Assembly (NCBI RefSeq): GCF_000473045.1
Contig: NZ_KI421490.1
Location: 1 to 42,233, forward strand
DNA length: 42,233 nt
DNA from: Bradyrhizobium sp. WSM3983
GTDB taxonomy: Bacteria > Pseudomonadota > Alphaproteobacteria > Rhizobiales > Xanthobacteraceae
Direction of reading: 5' to 3'
The position numbers and the translations under genes were made by a program. A model generated the notes under the pieces. That model was not told the origin of the DNA and made no database searches. It saw only the letters and a program-made list of their open reading frames with translations. Positions 8,300-16,624 of the stretch are shown here, one piece after another (position 1 is the stretch's first letter; each line of letters opens with the position of its first letter).

Positions 8300-9019
8300 A
8301 TGAAGACAACACGCATGCGCGCGCTGTTTTGCCTGCTGCTCGCCACGGCGGCGATCGGCGGCGGAGCAGCCGCCTACGCACAGGCGAGGGATCCGATATG
8401 GGATTCCTCGCAGCTCCCGGAATCGCGCGGCACCGTCAAGCAATACACGCTGACGCCGCGCGGCGACGTCGACGGGGTCATTCTCAGCAACGGCACCGAA
8501 GTCAAACTGCCGCCGCATCTTACTGCCCAGACCGTATTCGCGATCCACCCCGGCGACGAGGTCTCGGTGCGCGGCCTGCGCGCCCGCGCCCTGCCGCTGG
8601 TCGACGCGGCGTCGATCACCAATATCGCGACCGGCAAGAGCGTCGTCGACAATGGTCCGCCGGACCGGCGCGGCGGCAATGATGATCGTGTCGTCAGTGG
8701 CAGGATCGCGCTGCAATTGCACGGCAAGCGCGGCGAGGTGAATGGCGTGCTGCTCGACGACGGGACCACCCTCCGGCTGCCGCCGCCGGAGGCCGAGCGC
8801 ATGCAGGAGTACCTGCGCCAGGGCCAGACCGTCGCTGCGCGCGGCGACGTTCTCGACACCGCGCTCGGCAAGGTCGTCGATGTGAGGGCCATCGGCGCTT
8901 TCCCGGACCAGATGACCGAGCTGCGTGGCCCGCGTCCGCCCGGCCCGAACGACGGCCCCGATCGTCGCGGCCCGCCGCCGCCTCCCGGCTTTGCTCCACC
9001 GCCGCCTCCACGCGGCTGA
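8300..9019 (+). CDS. Secreted double-domain protein of unknown function (OB-fold-like repeats)
   Basis: 239 residues. Signal peptide about 1-28 (MKTTRMRALF start, AYAQA cleavage region). Two homologous units follow: about 43-118 and 132-200, each with a core G(D/E)V(D/N)GV(I/L)L-x2-GT-x4-LPP and a later (V/T)(S/A)xRG strand; short beta strands and a G-rich core suggest an OB-like barrel, which is inference. The tail (about 210-239) is proline- and glycine-rich, as in envelope proteins. I do not recognise a named family. ATG at 8300 is chosen over the longer frame because aaagg-agac precedes it and it restores the signal peptide. The sigma54 promoter at 8238-8253 should drive it. The next gene is its paralogue. 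Confidence 0.8.
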   Translation: MKTTRMRALFCLLLATAAIGGGAAAYAQARDPIWDSSQLPESRGTVKQYTLTPRGDVDGVILSNGTEVKLPPHLTAQTVFAIHPGDEVSVRGLRARALPLVDAASITNIATGKSVVDNGPPDRRGGNDDRVVSGRIALQLHGKRGEVNGVLLDDGTTLRLPPPEAERMQEYLRQGQTVAARGDVLDTALGKVVDVRAIGAFPDQMTELRGPRPPGPNDGPDRRGPPPPPGFAPPPPPRG

Positions 9020-9059
9020 TCCTCATTCACAATCGAGACAAACAGAGAAAGGGCTCAAC

Positions 9060-9677
9060 ATGCATTGGATCAATCCCGACAGCCTGCCTGAAGTCGCAGG
9101 CACATTCGAGCGCTTCGTACTCAATCCCCATGGTGAGGTTGACGGCTTTGTCATGAAAGGCAAGGACGCCGCCATCCTGGTGCACACGCCGCCGCACCTG
9201 GATAGCGAGCTCAGCCTCCACCTCGCGCCCGGCGACAGCGTCCGCGTGCGCGGGGTGCGTCCCCGCGGCGCCGAACTGCTGGCCGCGGTCGCCGTCACGA
9301 CCGCGAGCGGCCGGCAAATCATCGACCAAGGCCCGGACCACGATCGCAAGCATCCGAAGGTGAAGCACGAGCCCATGACGGCCGACGGCATCGTGCAGAT
9401 GTCGCTGTTCGGGCCGAAGGGTGAGCTGCGCGGCGCACTGCTGTCCGACGGGACCGTCCTGCGCGTCGGCCCGAAAGAGGCCGAGCAGGTTGCAGCCCTG
9501 CTTGCGCCCGGAGCAAAGCTCGCGGCGCGCGGCGACGGCCTTCAGACCCGGCATGGCCGCGTGATCCATGCGCTGGAGCTTGGCCCCGACGCCGCGAGGC
9601 TGAAGCCTGTGCGGAAGCCGAAGCCCAAGGAAAAAGACAAGGAGCCGAAGCACGAGGACGACGCTCGCGCGGCCTGA
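9060..9677 (+). CDS. Cytosolic paralogue of the preceding double-domain protein
   Basis: 205 residues, no signal peptide or membrane helix. The same two-unit plan as the upstream gene: unit 1 about 12-90 with LNPHGEVDGFVMKG, unit 2 about 108-175 with GPKGELRGALLSDGTVLRVG. Both share the RVRGVRPRG/AARGDGLQT strand found in the neighbour. In place of the proline tail it ends in a lysine/glutamate-rich tail (about 180-205), which could bind nucleic acid or another protein. Start ATG at 9060 follows agaaaggg. The gap of 40 bp to the upstream stop holds no terminator, so both probably share the sigma54 transcript. Function unknown. Confidence 0.78.
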   Translation: MHWINPDSLPEVAGTFERFVLNPHGEVDGFVMKGKDAAILVHTPPHLDSELSLHLAPGDSVRVRGVRPRGAELLAAVAVTTASGRQIIDQGPDHDRKHPKVKHEPMTADGIVQMSLFGPKGELRGALLSDGTVLRVGPKEAEQVAALLAPGAKLAARGDGLQTRHGRVIHALELGPDAARLKPVRKPKPKEKDKEPKHEDDARAA

Positions 9678-9725
9678 CGAAGGCTTCGCGCAGGGAAGAG
9701 AGCAGCCGTATTTCGGAGGACTCTG

Positions 9726-11003
9726 ATGGCCGGAAATGTCGACCAAGGGCGCGCCGGCCGCGCGCTGGATGCGGCGAACTTCTTCCTCGCCGACGTGCGC
9801 GACGGGCTCGGTCCCTATCTTGCGGTCTATCTCCTGACCGAGCAGCACTGGGGCGAGGCCAGGATCGGCCTCGTCATGTCGATCGGAACGCTGGCCGGTA
9901 TCGTGGCGCAGACGCCGGCCGGTGCGCTGGTCGATGCAACGCGCGCCAAGCGGTTGGTGACGGCCGTCGCCGCCATCACGGTGACGATAGCCTCGCTGGC
10001 AGTTCCATTGTTTCCAAGCTTTCTGCCGGTCGTGATTTCGCAAAGCGTCGCGCACGCGGCCGCCGTGGTCTTTCCTCCCGCAATCGCCGCCGTCTCACTC
10101 GGCATTTTCGGCCACACCGCCTTCACCCGGCGGATCGGCCGCAATGAGACGTTCAACCACGCCGGCAATGCGGTCGCGGCCGGGCTCGCCGGCCTCTCCG
10201 CCTGCTGGTTCGGACCTACCGTCGTCTTCTACCTTCTCGGCGCCATGGCGGTCGCAAGCCTCGCCAGCATCCTCGCGATCCCCGAAGAGGCAATCGACCA
10301 CGATCTGGCCCGCGGCCTTCACAACACCGGCACGGGCGGCCAACACGACCAGCCGTCCGGCGTCGATGTGCTGCTGACCTGTCGCCCCCTGCTCATCTTC
10401 GCAATTTGCGTGGTGCTCTTCCATCTCTCCAACGCGGCGATGCTGCCGCTGGTCGGGCAGAAGCTCGCGCTCCAGGACAAAAACATGGGCACCAGCCTGA
10501 TGTCGGCCTGCATCGTGGCAGCCCAATTGGTGATGGTGCCATTCGCGATGCTGGTCGGCGCCCGGGCCGACCGCTGGGGCCACAAGCGCTTTTTCCTCGC
10601 CGCGCTGTTGATCCTGCCGATCCGGGGCGCGCTCTATACGCTCTCGGACAATCCGTTCTGGCTGGTCGGCGTGCAACTGCTCGATGGCGTCGGCGCCGGC
10701 ATTTTCGGCGCGATCTTCCCCGTCATCGTCGCCGACCTCATGCGCAACGCCGGCCGTTTCAATGTCGCGCTAGGCGCTGTGATCACCGCCCAGAGCATCG
10801 GCGCGGCGCTGTCGACGACACTGGCCGGCTTCGTCGTAGTGGGCGCCGGTTACAGCGCAGCCTTCATCACCCTCGGCGCGGTCGCGGCGATTGGCGCCGT
10901 CATCTGCCTCCTGGCCCTTCCCGAGACGCGGCAAACCGCTAACCGCAGCCCGCGCCCGCAGGGGAAGACAGTGGCATCAGCTTCCGCTATCGCTGCCGAA
11001 TGA
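9726..11003 (+). CDS. MFS transporter
   Basis: A 425-residue inner-membrane protein with about 12 hydrophobic helices. The loop between helices 2 and 3 reads GALVDATRAKRL, a degenerate form of the MFS GxxxDRxGRR motif; the second half has the better copy GARADRWGHKR. Such proteins drive proton-coupled export or uptake; the substrate cannot be read. ATG at 9726 is preceded by cggagga at good spacing. It lies 48 bp past the second double-domain gene with no hairpin, so it may be the third gene of that operon. Confidence 0.85.
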   Translation: MAGNVDQGRAGRALDAANFFLADVRDGLGPYLAVYLLTEQHWGEARIGLVMSIGTLAGIVAQTPAGALVDATRAKRLVTAVAAITVTIASLAVPLFPSFLPVVISQSVAHAAAVVFPPAIAAVSLGIFGHTAFTRRIGRNETFNHAGNAVAAGLAGLSACWFGPTVVFYLLGAMAVASLASILAIPEEAIDHDLARGLHNTGTGGQHDQPSGVDVLLTCRPLLIFAICVVLFHLSNAAMLPLVGQKLALQDKNMGTSLMSACIVAAQLVMVPFAMLVGARADRWGHKRFFLAALLILPIRGALYTLSDNPFWLVGVQLLDGVGAGIFGAIFPVIVADLMRNAGRFNVALGAVITAQSIGAALSTTLAGFVVVGAGYSAAFITLGAVAAIGAVICLLALPETRQTANRSPRPQGKTVASASAIAAE

Positions 11004-11028
11004 ATCCGTTTCATTTCAAGGGTTGAAC

Positions 11029-12279
11029 GTGCCGTCTCACAACATCTGGGCCTGGAGCATCATCGTCGCCGCGACCGCAGGCGTCATCATCCGCCCTTTT
11101 CGCCTGCCCGAGGCGATCTGGGCCGTGCTCGGCGCCGGCGCCCTTGTGCTGCCCGGCCTGCTGCCATGGCAGGACGCACTCACCGGCATTGGGAAGGGCG
11201 TTGACGTCTACCTCTTCCTGATCGGCATGATGCTGATCGCGGAACTCGCCCGGCTCGAGGGCCTGTTCGACTATCTCGCAGCCCTTGCGGTGGAATATGC
11301 CGCGGGCTCGCCGCAGCGGCTGTTCCTGCTGATCTACATCGTCGGCACGGTCGTCACCGTGCTGCTGTCGAATGATGCCACCGCGATCGTGCTGACGCCC
11401 GCCGTCTATGCCGCGACGCGCGCCTCCGGCGCAAAACCGCTGCCTTACCTGTTCGTCTGCGCCTTCATCGCCAATGCGGCGAGCTTCGTGCTGCCGATCT
11501 CGAACCCCGCCAATCTCGTCGTGTTCGGCGCGCGCATGCCGCAGCTGACCGAATGGCTGCGCCTGTTTGCCCTGCCCTCGGCGGCGTCGATCCTGCTGAC
11601 CTATGTCGTGCTGCGTCTGACCCAGCACCGCGCCCTCAAGGAAGAAACGATCGCGCGCAGCGTGCCGCATCCAAAGCTTGGCCGCGGCGGCAAGCTGACG
11701 GCTGTGGGCATCGTCGCGATTGGCGTCGTGCTGGTCACGGCCTCCGCGCTGGACAAGCAGCTGGGCCTGCCGACCTTCATCTGCGGCGTGGTGACGGCTG
11801 CCATTGTGCTGCTGATCAACCGGCAATCGCCGCTGCCCGTGCTGCGCGGCGTGTCGTGGAGCGTGCTGCCGCTGGTCGGCGGGCTCTTCGTGATGGTAGA
11901 AGCGCTGGTGAAGACCGGCGTGATCGGGCAACTCAGCGCGCTCTTGCATCAAGCCGTCGCGCAATCAGTTCCGCAGGCCGCCTGGAGTGTCGGCATTGCG
12001 ACTGGAGCGGCTACCAACATTGCCAACAATCTGCCGGTCGGCCTCGTTGCAGGCTCCGTCGCCGCCAGTGATCACCTGCCGGCAACGGTCGTCAGCGCCA
12101 TCCTGATCGGCGTCGATCTCGGGCCCAATCTGTCGGTGACTGGCTCGCTTGCCACCATTCTCTGGCTGGTCGCGCTGAGGCGGGAGAAGATCGAGGTCGG
12201 CGCCTGGCCGTTCCTCAAGCTCGGTGTGCTGGTGACGCCGCCGGCCCTGATCGCGGCATTGGCTGCCGCGATCAGGTAA
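11029..12279 (+). CDS. ArsB/SLC13-type anion permease
   Basis: A 416-residue membrane protein of the ion-transporter superfamily that includes ArsB arsenite pumps, NhaD and SLC13 carriers. The signs are the opening (a helix then RPFRLPEAIWAVLGA), DVYLFLIGMMLIAE, the conserved LLSNDATAIVLTP segment near residues 110-122, ISNPANLVVFGAR near 158-170, and the C-terminal TNIANNLPVGLVAG and LGPNLSVTGSLAT repeats. ArsB has the same layout, but the gene has no arsR, arsC or arsA neighbour, so arsenite is not assured. GTG at 11029 is chosen because aaggg lies 6 bp upstream. The gap to the MFS gene is 25 bp. It converges with the next MFS gene with only 9 bp between the stops. Confidence 0.8.
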   Translation: MPSHNIWAWSIIVAATAGVIIRPFRLPEAIWAVLGAGALVLPGLLPWQDALTGIGKGVDVYLFLIGMMLIAELARLEGLFDYLAALAVEYAAGSPQRLFLLIYIVGTVVTVLLSNDATAIVLTPAVYAATRASGAKPLPYLFVCAFIANAASFVLPISNPANLVVFGARMPQLTEWLRLFALPSAASILLTYVVLRLTQHRALKEETIARSVPHPKLGRGGKLTAVGIVAIGVVLVTASALDKQLGLPTFICGVVTAAIVLLINRQSPLPVLRGVSWSVLPLVGGLFVMVEALVKTGVIGQLSALLHQAVAQSVPQAAWSVGIATGAATNIANNLPVGLVAGSVAASDHLPATVVSAILIGVDLGPNLSVTGSLATILWLVALRREKIEVGAWPFLKLGVLVTPPALIAALAAAIR

Positions 12280-12288
12280 CGAGCAAGA

Positions 12289-13653
12289 TCAGTCGTTCTC
12301 GTAGCCGTAAACTTCCGGCAGGATGAAGATTGCGGCGAGCAATCCGATCAGCGGGAAGATCGCGACGAACAGCGTGGCGCCGGCCTGGCCGATCGCGGCG
12401 AACAGCGACGGGAACAGGAAGATCGCCAGGAACGACGGCAGCTTCACGAACATGTAGGCGAAGCCGCTGGCGGTGCCGCGATACTTCGGCTTGGCGACCA
12501 TCGTCGGGATCGTCATGCAGTTCGAGGCGTCCCAGTAATGGCCCCACAGCATCGCGGCCGCCGCGAACGGCAGCAGCATCTTGTTGTCGGTGTAGAGCGC
12601 GAAGGCCGCGACCAGCAGCGAAGCCAGCACGATGCCGAAACCGGCAATCGCGATGCCGCGATGGCCGATCTTCGGCGTCAGCAGCGGCCCGACCCAGCCG
12701 GACAGAGCGGCGAAGCAGAACAGCGCCATCGTCACCAGATTGATGCCGAGCACGCTCGACACGCCGACCATCACGAACAGCACCGGCAGGTAGAACGCGA
12801 AGGTCGAGAACTCGCTGCCCTGGGCGAAGCAGGCGATCCAGCCATAGATCGTGGCCCGCCAGCGGATCGGATCCTGCTTGAGGTCGGCGAGGAATGCACG
12901 CGTGCTGACCTTCGGGACCTGCACGTCCTGGTCCGGCAGCATGGCAAGGTCGTCGTTGAACATCTCGCGCGCGACCTGCTTGGCCTCACGATAACGTCCC
13001 TTCTGCACCAGCCACACCGCCGTCTCCGGCACGTCGTGGCGCATGATCAGGATGATCAGCGCCGGCACCGCGCCGAGGCCGAGCGTCACGCGCCACAGCA
13101 TCTCGTGTTGAATGTCGAGCAGCAGGAAGATGACGATGACGCCGATGGTCAGGACTTCACCGACGGCGAACATGAACTGCCAGCGGTTGCCCATGACCTC
13201 GCGCTCACCCTTAGCCATGGATTCCATGATGTAGGTGTAGCCGGTCGAGATGTCCGAGCCGAGGGGAACACCGAGCAGGAAGCGGATCACGATGAGCCAG
13301 CCGACGCTGGGCACGAAAGCCTGCGCTAGTGCCAGCACGATGAACATCACCATCGTCACCAGGAACATCACGCGACGGCCGATCTTGTCGGACAGCCAGC
13401 CGCCGAGCAGCGCGCCGATCAGGGCGCCGCCCTGCGTACCCGCCGCGGCAAGGCCGAGCATCAGCGGATCGGGATTGTACTGCTCCTTGATGAAGATCAG
13501 CACGAAGGCGATCGAATAGAGATCCCATGCCTCGACCAGGATCGAGGCCATCATCAGCCAGCCGACCTTGTTGCCCTTGGGACTGTAGTTGGTGATGAGG
13601 TAGCGGACCGCGGCTTCGCTCGCGGTCGGTTGTGGCACAGCCATCGTTGACAT
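12289..13653 (-). CDS. MFS sugar-acid/metabolite permease
   Basis: A 454-residue, 12-helix major facilitator. The first cytoplasmic loop has GGWLSDKIGRRVMFL, an intact MFS motif, and the next region resembles the sugar-porter and aromatic-acid symporter branches (EAWDLYSIAFVLIF in helix 1). Start ATG at 13653 is preceded on its strand by agaaggga; the longer TTG frame is less likely. It lies 24 nt downstream of the GntR gene on the same strand, so the two form an operon. The divergent genes encode idonate/gluconate enzymes, so uptake of a hexonate such as L-idonate or gluconate is a fair guess, unproven. Confidence 0.82.
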   Translation of the reverse strand: MSTMAVPQPTASEAAVRYLITNYSPKGNKVGWLMMASILVEAWDLYSIAFVLIFIKEQYNPDPLMLGLAAAGTQGGALIGALLGGWLSDKIGRRVMFLVTMVMFIVLALAQAFVPSVGWLIVIRFLLGVPLGSDISTGYTYIMESMAKGEREVMGNRWQFMFAVGEVLTIGVIVIFLLLDIQHEMLWRVTLGLGAVPALIILIMRHDVPETAVWLVQKGRYREAKQVAREMFNDDLAMLPDQDVQVPKVSTRAFLADLKQDPIRWRATIYGWIACFAQGSEFSTFAFYLPVLFVMVGVSSVLGINLVTMALFCFAALSGWVGPLLTPKIGHRGIAIAGFGIVLASLLVAAFALYTDNKMLLPFAAAAMLWGHYWDASNCMTIPTMVAKPKYRGTASGFAYMFVKLPSFLAIFLFPSLFAAIGQAGATLFVAIFPLIGLLAAIFILPEVYGYEND

Positions 13654-13677
13654 GTTTGGTCCCTTCTTCAAAACTCT

Positions 13678-14445
13678 TTACGCGCCGAGTAGCGGCTCGA
13701 TGCTGCAATCGAGCAGGCGCGGATCGATCCCCACCTCCATGCCCGTGAACATCTGGTCCATGTAGTCGATCAGTGCATCGCTCGCCTTCACCGCGTCCTC
13801 GACGCGACGGCCGGCGACCGCAACGAGAATGGCGAGATGACGATCGATCGTGCCGGACAGATCCGTCTGTCCCGGCATGAAGCGGTGGTGGATGTAGCCG
13901 ATGCGGCGATACAGCGTATGCAGCGGCCGCAGCGTATGCACCAGGAACGGCTCGCCCGCGGCTTCCAGCACCAGCGCGTCGATGCGACGATCGATGCTGT
14001 TGAACTCGTCGAGGGTCAGGGTGGCGCGGCGCTCGCGCAACAAACGTTCGATGTGCAGCGCCTGATTGCGGTGCGAGAGACTGGCGCGATCGGCCGCAAG
14101 ACGAACGACGAAGCGTTCCATGTCACGCCGCAAAGCCAGCAGCATGCGCTCGCGCGCGAGATCGATCGGCGCGATGTGCAGACCGTGGCGCGGACGGATG
14201 ATGATGAGTGTATCGGCGGAGAGACGATTGACCGCGTGGTGCACCGGCGTGCGGCCGAAGCCGGTGATCTGCTGCAATTCCAGCATGGTCATGAACTGAC
14301 CAGGCTTGAGCTCGCAATGAACGAGCAGCTCCTCGATCTTCTGATAGGCCAGCTCGAAGAAATTGAGACGGTTGCGCCGCGAGGGCTTGCCCTCGCCGTC
14401 GTCCTCGTTTCTCACCACCGCGAGCGCGCGCTTGCGCCGTGCCAT
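13678..14445 (-). CDS. GntR/FCD-family transcriptional regulator
   Basis: 255 residues. A basic N-terminal tail of about 30 residues is followed by a winged helix (about 32-98) with LELQQITGFGRTPVHHAVNRL, the GntR recognition pattern, then an alpha-helical FCD-type effector domain (about 105-240) with the acid/histidine ligand positions typical of metal- and carboxylate-sensing members. It probably represses the divergent catabolic genes and its own operon until a sugar acid binds. A 16-bp palindrome in the divergent promoter region (14514-14529) is its likely operator. Start ATG at 14445. Confidence 0.87.
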   Translation of the reverse strand: MARRKRALAVVRNEDDGEGKPSRRNRLNFFELAYQKIEELLVHCELKPGQFMTMLELQQITGFGRTPVHHAVNRLSADTLIIIRPRHGLHIAPIDLARERMLLALRRDMERFVVRLAADRASLSHRNQALHIERLLRERRATLTLDEFNSIDRRIDALVLEAAGEPFLVHTLRPLHTLYRRIGYIHHRFMPGQTDLSGTIDRHLAILVAVAGRRVEDAVKASDALIDYMDQMFTGMEVGIDPRLLDCSIEPLLGA

Positions 14446-14513
14446 CTCTGCCTCCCGTCCGCCTGCGCTCTCGTTGCAGGGCGGCGCCTCATTTGTGGCA
14501 CCCTTAAAACATG

Positions 14514-14529
14514 TTGTGATATATTACAA
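14514..14529. promoter_or_regulatory. Probable GntR operator between divergent genes
   Basis: ttgtgatatattacaa is a 16-bp palindrome with 7 of 8 pairs matching. The AT-rich core could also serve as a -10 region. It lies about 70 bp upstream of the GntR start and about 94 bp upstream of the enolase-family start. Confidence 0.6.
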
Positions 14530-14622
14530 GCAAGCGTAAGACTTTCGCGGACGCGTTGCATGTTGCAGCGCAAAATGAAAACACGACCGGTGCGAGGCGC
14601 CTGTGACGGGAGGAGAATTGCC

Positions 14623-15822
14623 GTGAAGATCACGTCGATCGAGACGCTGCGCACCGAGGAATTCTCCAACGTCATCTGGGTGCGCGTTCACACCGACACG
14701 GGCATGAACGGTCTCGGCGAAACCTTCTATGGTGCTGGCGCAGTCGAAGCACAAATCCACGACACCTTTGCCGGCCGCCTGCTCGGCCGTAATCCCCTCC
14801 ACATCGAAGCGATCCATCGCGACATGCTGAACCTGCCGATGGCGCAGTCGTCCACCGGCGTGGAATATCGTGCGGCCTCGGCGATCGACATCGCGCTGTG
14901 GGATTTGTTCGGCAAGGTCTGCAATCAGCCGGTGCACCAGATGCTCGGCGGCCTCTGCCGCGACAAGCAGCGCATCTACAACACCTGCGCCGGCACGCAA
15001 TATGTTCGTTCCACCAACATCAGCCCGGTCTCGAACTGGAATCTCGGTGCCAACAAGGGGCCCTACGAGGATCTCGATGGCTTCATGCATCGCGCCGACG
15101 CGCTCGCCGAAAATCTGCTGGAGAACGGCATCTCCGCGATGAAGATCTGGCCGTTCGATCCTGCGGCGCAGGAGAACAAAGGCCTGTACATCACCGCTGC
15201 GCAGATGAAGCAGGCAATCGAGCCGTTCGAAAAAATCCGCAAGGCCGTCGGCGACAAGATGGAGATCATGGTCGAGCTCCATTCGCTGTGGAATCTGCCG
15301 ACCGCAAAACAGATCGCGCGCGCGCTCGAGCCCTACAAGCCGACCTGGTACGAAGACCCGATCCGCATGAACTCGCCGCAGGCGCTGGCCGAATACGCCC
15401 GCTCGACCGATGTCTGGGTCTGCGCCAGCGAGACGCTGGGCTCGCGCTTTCCCTACAAGGACATGCTCGACCGCGACGCCATGCATGTGGTGATGGCGGA
15501 TTTGTGCTGGACCGGCGGCCTCACCGAGGGCCGCAAGATCGCGGCGATGGCCGAGACCTATCACCGTCCCTTCGCGCCGCACGATTGCATAGGCCCGATC
15601 GGCTTCATCGCCGCCATCCACATGTCGTTCAGCCAGCCCAACACGCTGATCCAGGAATCCGTGCGCGCCTTCTACAAGGGCTGGTACAATGAGCTGGTTA
15701 CCACGATGCCCACCATCAAGGACGGCTATGTCTATCCGATGGAAGGCCCCGGTCTCGGCGTCGACCTTCTGCCTGCCGTCTTCGATCGCTCCGATCTGAC
15801 CGTGCGTCGCTCCAACGTCTGA
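14623..15822 (+). CDS. Mandelate racemase/muconate lactonizing enzyme-like (enolase superfamily) sugar-acid enzyme
   Basis: 399 residues. The N-terminal capping domain is followed by a TIM barrel with the expected catalytic set: K174 (AMKIWP) on the second strand, metal ligands E218 (VELHS), E244 (WYEDP) and E270 (ASETLG), and the His-Asp dyad H320 (APHDCIG) and D293 (VMADL). The spacings from E270 to D293 (23) and to H320 (50) equal those of mandelate racemase. That places it in the MR-type acid-sugar dehydratase group, which removes water from sugar acids to give 2-keto-3-deoxy acids. The true substrate is open; idonate or gluconate is suggested by the next two genes. GTG start at 14623 follows gggaggag. 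First gene of a three-gene operon. Confidence 0.85.
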   Translation: MKITSIETLRTEEFSNVIWVRVHTDTGMNGLGETFYGAGAVEAQIHDTFAGRLLGRNPLHIEAIHRDMLNLPMAQSSTGVEYRAASAIDIALWDLFGKVCNQPVHQMLGGLCRDKQRIYNTCAGTQYVRSTNISPVSNWNLGANKGPYEDLDGFMHRADALAENLLENGISAMKIWPFDPAAQENKGLYITAAQMKQAIEPFEKIRKAVGDKMEIMVELHSLWNLPTAKQIARALEPYKPTWYEDPIRMNSPQALAEYARSTDVWVCASETLGSRFPYKDMLDRDAMHVVMADLCWTGGLTEGRKIAAMAETYHRPFAPHDCIGPIGFIAAIHMSFSQPNTLIQESVRAFYKGWYNELVTTMPTIKDGYVYPMEGPGLGVDLLPAVFDRSDLTVRRSNV

Positions 15823-15834
15823 GGATTTTTTGAG

Positions 15835-16602
15835 ATGAGCACCGCCCTCTTCGACCTTTCTGGCCGCACTGCGCTTGTGACCGGCTCTTCCCGCGGTCTC
15901 GGTCGTGCCATCGCCGAGGGCATGGCCAAAGCTGGCGCCAGGATCATCGTCAATGGCGTCGACCCGAAGCGGGTCGAGCAAGCCGTCGGCGAGTTCCGCG
16001 CAGCCGGGCATCAGGCCGAGGGCGCCGCGTTCAACGTGACCGATGAGCCTGCGATCATCGCCGCCTTCAATGATTTCGATAAGAAGGGCATTGCGGTCGA
16101 CATCGTCGTCAACAATGCCGGCATCCAGCACCGCAAGCCGCTGGTGGAATTCACGACCGACGAATGGCGCAAGGTGATCGAGACCAACCTCACCAGCGCC
16201 TTCGTGATCGGCCGCGAGGCCGCCAAGCGCATGATCCCGCGCAGGCACGGCAAGATCATCAATATCGGCTCGCTCGGCAGCGAGCTCGCGCGTCCCACCA
16301 TCGCGCCCTACACCGCCGCCAAGGGCGGCATCAAGAATTTGACCCGCTCGATGGCGGTGGAATGGGCCCAGCACGGCATCCAGGCCAATGCGATCGGCCC
16401 CGGCTATATGCTCACCGACATGAACGAGGCGCTGGTCAACAACACCGACTTCAACAACTGGCTGATGGGCCGCATCCCCTCAAAGCGCTGGGGCAAGCCG
16501 GACGAGCTGGTCGGCGCGGCGATCTTCCTCGCGTCAGACGCCTCGACCTACGTCAACGGCCAGATCATCTATGTCGATGGCGGCATGATCGCCGCGATGT
16601 AA
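15835..16602 (+). CDS. idnO: SDR oxidoreductase, gluconate 5-dehydrogenase-like
   Basis: 255 residues, a classical short-chain dehydrogenase. Cofactor motif TGSSRGLG (16-23), NNAG at 93-96, catalytic S146, Y159 and K163. The segment GIQHRKPLVEFTTDEW after NNAG is typical of 5-keto-D-gluconate 5-reductase (IdnO/Gno), which interconverts 5-ketogluconate and D-gluconate with NADP(H). It begins 12 bp after the enolase-family stop and ends 22 bp before the idonate dehydrogenase gene, so the three are one operon. Together with IdnD it would carry L-idonate through 5-ketogluconate to gluconate. Confidence 0.82.
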   Translation: MSTALFDLSGRTALVTGSSRGLGRAIAEGMAKAGARIIVNGVDPKRVEQAVGEFRAAGHQAEGAAFNVTDEPAIIAAFNDFDKKGIAVDIVVNNAGIQHRKPLVEFTTDEWRKVIETNLTSAFVIGREAAKRMIPRRHGKIINIGSLGSELARPTIAPYTAAKGGIKNLTRSMAVEWAQHGIQANAIGPGYMLTDMNEALVNNTDFNNWLMGRIPSKRWGKPDELVGAAIFLASDASTYVNGQIIYVDGGMIAAM

Positions 16603-16624
16603 TCGCGAAACAGGGAACGAGACC

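Noticed and set aside
14524..16374. Minus-strand open frame of 616 codons
   Set aside because: Opposite the enolase-family and IdnO genes, which have intact catalytic residues; translation is Arg/Gly/Asp-rich without domains.
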